IMG/VR virus record: IMGVR_UViG_3300036985_003822
Coordinates: 1-23,970 of that record
From: a virus
Direction: 5' to 3' (one strand)
DNA length: 23,970 nucleotides
In this document: piece by piece, positions 21,426-23,970 of the stretch
Numbering within the stretch: position 1 is the stretch's first letter
How the letters are laid out: every line of letters starts with the position of its first letter
Translations under genes and position numbers: made by a program
Notes under the pieces: generated by a model
Seen by the model: the letters and a program-made list of their open reading frames with translations, nothing else
Database searches by the model: none
What the model was told of the DNA's origin: nothing

Positions 21426-22187
21426 TTAGTATTTTTTACCACGAGCTTTGTCAGCTGATTTTTCTACCGGTGCCGTTGCCTGATACGGTGCAGTAGGTGT
21501 TGCAGTTTGACCTTCATGACGTTTGATCAACGCACCTAGCACTTCGCCATCATTTACAGGTTCTTTCTTAGTAAATGTGATCTTGTATTGTGTTTTAGGA
21601 TCAGGTTGCGCACCTATTGTTGTTACCACAGAAAACGGTGGACGGCGATCTAATGTTGCCAATGTGTTAACATAGTTAGCCCAGTTTTTGGTAGACGTTA
21701 CAGGTAATTTTAAGAAGGCAATCTCTGCTGTCTCAATTGTTGCTGTATCCAATGGCGTTGCAGGTACCATAGCAAGGCGGCGACTATTTTTACATGCCTT
21801 ACCTTTACCACGATCAGCTGAGCCAAACTCATTTTGCGGACAACCTTTACATGTTTCATGCTGAGGCTGACTTGAGTCAGGGTGCGGCGCCAATTCTTTA
21901 TCATCGTGTGCAAATGCAAAGCACACAGGACTTGCAGGATTATCAGGATCAAAGTCATCAACATAATAAGTATTTTCATAGATGCTATCAACCACTACCA
22001 CATCTAACTTATTGCCAGCTACTGCCTGACCTTGCCATTGCAAGACGCCACTGCGGGTAGTAACAAAACTACCTGTGGGTGCTGCTTCAGCTTGTTGTGC
22101 TTGTGTTGCAAATTGGGCAAGACGATCAGCCCACTCAGTTGGCATAGCTACTGCCGTTGCATTAGGTACCACTACTTCATTAGTCAT
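21426..22187 (-). CDS. Replication-region protein with four-Cys site, possible ssDNA-binding protein
   Basis: A 253-residue protein. The core has LDVVVVDSIYENTYYVDDFD followed by a compact Cys cluster: Cys89 in SPVCFAF, Cys113 and Cys116 in ETCKGCPQNEFGSA, and Cys132 in GKACKNSRRLAMVP, a likely zinc site. A beta-rich part follows, with RRPPFSVVTTIGA and TQYKITFTKKEP, and a disordered Thr/Pro/Ala then basic tail (DKARGKKY). I recall this family in replication modules of other phages but not with a proven function. Its position before the polymerase suggests single-stranded DNA binding or similar, yet T7 and T4 SSB motifs are absent and the tail is basic rather than acidic. Function is therefore open. 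Confidence 0.75.
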   Translation of the reverse strand: MTNEVVVPNATAVAMPTEWADRLAQFATQAQQAEAAPTGSFVTTRSGVLQWQGQAVAGNKLDVVVVDSIYENTYYVDDFDPDNPASPVCFAFAHDDKELAPHPDSSQPQHETCKGCPQNEFGSADRGKGKACKNSRRLAMVPATPLDTATIETAEIAFLKLPVTSTKNWANYVNTLATLDRRPPFSVVTTIGAQPDPKTQYKITFTKKEPVNDGEVLGALIKRHEGQTATPTAPYQATAPVEKSADKARGKKY

Positions 22188-22201
22188 TTTCAGCTCCTTA
22201 G

Positions 22202-22669
22202 TTACAAGTTAAAATTAAGAGCGCCTTGTTCGGGCCCTTGAAACCAACTAGGTGCACCGCGCTTAGTCCAAGTGGCGCCTTGTTGGGTAGTGCAATAATA
22301 TTCTTGATACGCTTTTACAGGTTGCCCATGTATTGCTTTAGGTAATAATTGAAGCCAACGTTTAGGTTTACGCATGTCAGCTTGCGGTGTAGGTAATACA
22401 TGCAAACTCTCTTGATACTCTTCTAGCCATACGTCAAACCTAAAGGCCGCTTCATTAATTAACTGCCTGGTTAGCATGCTTAGCCAACTGTACTCAGCAG
22501 GCCCTCCGCACCATTTAGTCAATATGTGGTTTTTAAATGAATGTCTTTCCGCGTGCACCGCACGTAGCACTTCAATAAGCACAGGAATACTTTCGGTTAA
22601 GTGCTCATCAGAATACATTACGGCGCACTGCAAAGGATTTTCATCTAATAAAAATACTTGTGGACGCAT
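22202..22669 (-). CDS. Conserved phage protein of unknown function
   Basis: A 155-residue protein. The opening QVFLLDENPLQCAVMYSDEH and the C-terminal KAYQEYYCTTQQ with GAPSWFQGP match a family I remember from many phages and marine viruses, whose members begin with a similar Leu-Asp-Glu-x-Pro then Asp-x-His helix and end with a Tyr-x-x-Tyr-Tyr segment. No function for it is known to me. The middle is helical (EYSWLSMLTRQLINEAAF). Glu10/Asp9, Asp21 and His23 could be catalytic or metal residues, but this is a guess. The ATG sits on the stop of the upstream gene, so expression is coupled. Confidence 0.72.
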   Translation of the reverse strand: MRPQVFLLDENPLQCAVMYSDEHLTESIPVLIEVLRAVHAERHSFKNHILTKWCGGPAEYSWLSMLTRQLINEAAFRFDVWLEEYQESLHVLPTPQADMRKPKRWLQLLPKAIHGQPVKAYQEYYCTTQQGATWTKRGAPSWFQGPEQGALNFNL

Positions 22670-23059
22670 TTAATTGCCTGCTTTGGTAAGCGATAGCCCT
22701 ATTTTTACAAACGGTGTAATGCCCGGAATTTCTTCACCATTAGAAAAATGCTCTTCACAGGCGCGAGCACCTGGTTGCTTACGCATTAGCTCCCATGAGT
22801 CGGTAGCTGCAACATACTTAGTAAACGCTTCCCAATCGCTGATTTGATAAACAGTGCTGCGCTTAATACCTGCAGTAGCTATTTCGCCCTTAGCACCGTT
22901 CAATTCTTGTTTAGAAAAAGCTTCAAGTATATGTGTCTCATAGGCGCGTTCTACCTCACCCATGGCATCTACTTCACGTTGAAAATCTAAGCGCTTAGCA
23001 CGTGCTTCATACAAAGCATCAATACAACCGCCTACTGTTGCCGGAAATTTTATGGTCAT
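22670..23059 (-). CDS. Conserved early phage protein, helical-beta, unknown function
   Basis: A 129-residue protein with an N-terminal helix GGCIDALYEARAKRLDFQRE, a segment VERAYETHILEAFSKQE, then a beta part GAKGEIATAGIKRSTVYQIS, and a closing helix-strand part KYVAATDSWELMRKQPGARA ending ITPFVKIGLSLTKAG. This order is shared with a small-protein family in early or replication modules of many phages, whose function I do not know. AAGGAG stands six bases before the ATG. It is the first gene after the promoter at 23093-23130, which fixes it as the head of this leftward transcript. Confidence 0.75.
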   Translation of the reverse strand: MTIKFPATVGGCIDALYEARAKRLDFQREVDAMGEVERAYETHILEAFSKQELNGAKGEIATAGIKRSTVYQISDWEAFTKYVAATDSWELMRKQPGARACEEHFSNGEEIPGITPFVKIGLSLTKAGN

Positions 23060-23080
23060 TTGTAACTCCTTAATTAGTCA

Positions 23081-23093
23081 GCTGTAACACAGC
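23081..23093 (-). promoter_or_regulatory. 5'-leader hairpin of the right leftward transcript
   Basis: Thirteen bases on the minus strand fold as GCTGT-GTT-ACAGC. They follow TTATC and precede TGACT exactly as in the leader at 16930-16942, but with a different stem sequence. The predicted transcript start is at or next to the hairpin. The pairing is seen; an mRNA-stabilising role is inferred. Confidence 0.5.
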
Positions 23094-23130
23094 GATAAAT
23101 TATTATGCGCTTTATACATAATAATGTACA
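23093..23130 (-). promoter_or_regulatory. Leftward promoter with dyad operator (right, PB)
   Basis: Minus strand: TGTACA (23130-23125), 17-base spacer, CATAAT (23107-23102), then AATTTATCG. TACAT-N4-ATGTA spans 23115-23128 at the same offset from the -35 as in the promoter at 16942-16979. The gap between 23060 and 23137 holds no gene. It should drive the genes from 23059 leftwards; earlier genes to the right need another promoter outside the window. Confidence 0.72.
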
Positions 23131-23137
23131 GTCTTAT

Positions 23138-23269
23138 TTAACTTTGCATGATATACTCATCAGCCAGTGCGGCTGCTTTAGTATAAATTTGCTCAGCGGT
23201 CTTAGTACCTGCGTTAGCTGTCAATGCCAGCATAAACATCAGTATTAATTCGTGTCTAGTTGGCGCCAT
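23138..23269 (-). CDS. 43-residue small protein
   Basis: A short frame from ATG 23269 to TAA 23138-23140 encoding 43 residues: MAPTRHELILMFMLALTANA then GTKTAEQIYTKAAALADEYI and MQS. GAGGA stands eight bases upstream, within the end of the preceding gene, which it overlaps by 14 bases. The helical, Ala-rich layout ending in ALADEYI resembles other tiny phage proteins that have two helices and no known function. It fills what would otherwise be a 196-base gap, leaving only the promoter and leader. The first half is hydrophobic but carries no clean membrane helix. Coding status is likely; function is unknown. Confidence 0.68.
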   Translation of the reverse strand: MAPTRHELILMFMLALTANAGTKTAEQIYTKAAALADEYIMQS

Positions 23270-23486
23270 CTTTTAGATCCTCTTCCAGAGCTGCTTTATC
23301 TGCTTGGTCCTGTGCTTGTTTAGCCAGCACTGCTTGTTGGTGTAATGCTGCTTGAGCCAAGTGCACAGAAGTTACTTCACGTTGCACACTTAGCACGGCA
23401 AACATTTCGTCTAGGTTCGTGCCTTCTTGATAAGCTTGGTGCATAGCATTGGCGATTAGGGTTGCTGCGGTTGTGTATCCACTCAT
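23256..23486 (-). CDS. Small helical early protein
   Basis: A 76-residue protein, Ala/Gln-rich and almost wholly helical. It has GYTTAATLIANAMHQAYQEG, then LAQAALHQQAVLAKQAQDQA and an acidic end EEDLKDG. AAGGAGA eight bases upstream and an ATGA overlap with the preceding stop (23483-23486) support the ATG. No known motif is seen; a coiled coil in about residues 40-70 is likely. It belongs to a run of tiny overlapping early genes at the right edge, which in phages often encode host-takeover factors, though nothing here shows that directly. Confidence 0.72.
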   Translation of the reverse strand: MSGYTTAATLIANAMHQAYQEGTNLDEMFAVLSVQREVTSVHLAQAALHQQAVLAKQAQDQADKAALEEDLKDGAN

Positions 23487-23674
23487 TTTGGTTCTCCTTG
23501 TTTATGTTTCTGGGCTTTCAAAAGTAATTCACGTAGTTCCTGCATTTGTTCGTCTGTCATGATGCTCCTAGCTAGTTGTAGTTCTTGTTTCAAATCCATT
23601 ATTATATAATGGTCCATCTCCATGTTTTCTGTCAAGTAGCGAATATGCTCTGTCAGCTTCCATTCTTCACTCAT
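23483..23674 (-). CDS. Small acidic coiled-coil early protein
   Basis: A 63-residue protein joined to both neighbours by ATGA overlaps (23483-23486 and 23671-23674). It looks like a single long amphipathic helix pair: EEWKLTEHIRYLTENMEMDH and TDEQMQELRELLLKAQKHKQ, acidic at first and basic at the end. No catalytic or metal motif is seen, and I do not recognise the family. The tight overlaps make it a genuine gene of the early string. Confidence 0.7.
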   Translation of the reverse strand: MSEEWKLTEHIRYLTENMEMDHYIIMDLKQELQLARSIMTDEQMQELRELLLKAQKHKQGEPK

Positions 23675-23886
23675 ACTGTTCTGCCAATGTAGGTAGCTTT
23701 ACTGTCTTTAAATTTCACCTCAATTGCGCATTCTTGGCCAGACGTATTAAGCAATTTATAAACACCGTACCCCATTGCAATAACGGCCACTAACACCAAA
23801 GCACAAATGACCACTGTTGCTCGATCTGTAGACCTGTCACAATTGCACGCCCTTCCTTGATTGCATTCTTTGTTACATGTCATCAT
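23671..23886 (-). CDS. Small membrane protein with N-terminal Cys motif
   Basis: A 71-residue protein with a cytoplasmic Cys-rich head, MMTCNKECNQGRACNCD (Cys4, Cys8, Cys14, Cys16), one transmembrane helix (about residues 24-46, VVICALVLVAVIAMGYGVY), and a short C-terminal beta-like part. The C-x3-C-x-QGR-x-C-x-C pattern is one I recall in many small phage proteins, often beside a membrane segment; its role is unknown to me. The four Cys could bind zinc. GGAG is seven bases upstream of the first ATG, and the next codon is also ATG. It overlaps the partial gene to its right by 14 bases. Confidence 0.75.
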   Translation of the reverse strand: MMTCNKECNQGRACNCDRSTDRATVVICALVLVAVIAMGYGVYKLLNTSGQECAIEVKFKDSKATYIGRTV

Positions 23887-23970
23887 CGTTCTCCAATTTA
23901 ATTTTTCCTACATACGTTGGTGCATCTGTTTTTGTATCCCAAAATCTAAATTCAACATTATGTTGCCCTG
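23873..23970 (-). CDS. Partial gene at the right edge (C-terminus only)
   Basis: An open frame enters from the right edge and ends at TAA 23873-23875, giving the last 31 residues of a protein: GQHNVEFRFWDTKTDAPTYV then GKIKLENDDDM. The beta-like content and acidic end look protein-like, and the stop overlaps the start of the next gene by 14 bases, a spacing seen again between other early genes here. The start and function lie outside the window. Confidence 0.6.
   Translation of the reverse strand, partial: GQHNVEFRFWDTKTDAPTYVGKIKLENDDDM

Overview
The window is part of the genome of a tailed bacteriophage, most likely a virulent short-tailed (podovirus-type) phage of a Gram-negative bacterium. 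A nested Rz/Rz1 spanin pair implies an outer membrane in the host. A portal-proximal adaptor, a nozzle-like protein and three large glycine/alanine-rich internal virion proteins fit a short tail with DNA-ejection proteins. A family A DNA polymerase and a compact replication set complete the picture. Integrase, excisionase and lysogeny genes are not seen in the window. Terminase, portal and major capsid genes would lie outside it. The host genus cannot be named from the sequence alone.

Left arm, rightward (about 51-12021). A lysis cassette comes first: a small coiled-coil membrane protein, an M15 peptidase endolysin, a two-helix holin candidate, an i-spanin, and an o-spanin fully embedded in another frame. 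Virion genes follow: head-tail adaptor, a beta-rich protein with three internal repeats, a nozzle-like protein with an apparent inserted domain, a small unknown, and three internal/ejection proteins. These genes are packed with ATGA, GTGA and TAATG junctions. Tyr codon use changes from mostly TAC to mostly TAT between about 5.0 and 5.3 kb, which suggests a mosaic join.

Right arm, leftward (about 23970-12018). From the right edge come small early genes, a four-Cys replication-region protein, DNA polymerase, a Cas4/RecB-like nuclease with a probable Fe-S cluster, a 28-residue membrane peptide, a VRR-NUC nuclease, and an SNF2-type helicase. After an internal promoter comes a second cluster: a two-start protein, a DUF6378-like protein, a ThyA homologue, dCMP deaminase, a ribbon-helix-helix-like protein, a TOPRIM/superfamily 3 primase-helicase, and a MazG-like pyrophosphohydrolase. 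The two arms converge and their terminal genes overlap by four bases.

Two points stand out. First, the ThyA homologue has Asp183 where thymidylate synthases have the Asn that selects dUMP. This Asp is the hallmark of dCMP methylases and hydroxymethylases. With the dCMP deaminase and the MazG-like enzyme it suggests a pathway for 5-substituted deoxycytidylate, and so possibly modified cytosine in the phage DNA. Second, two leftward promoters (about 16.95 and 23.11 kb) share a 38-base core (28 of 38 identical). Each carries a TACAT-N4-ATGTA dyad over the -35 and a 13-base hairpin at the predicted transcript 5' end. The hairpin stems differ in sequence but keep their pairing, suggesting a phage-specific early regulon. 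Everything here is read by eye; no database search or folding program was used.
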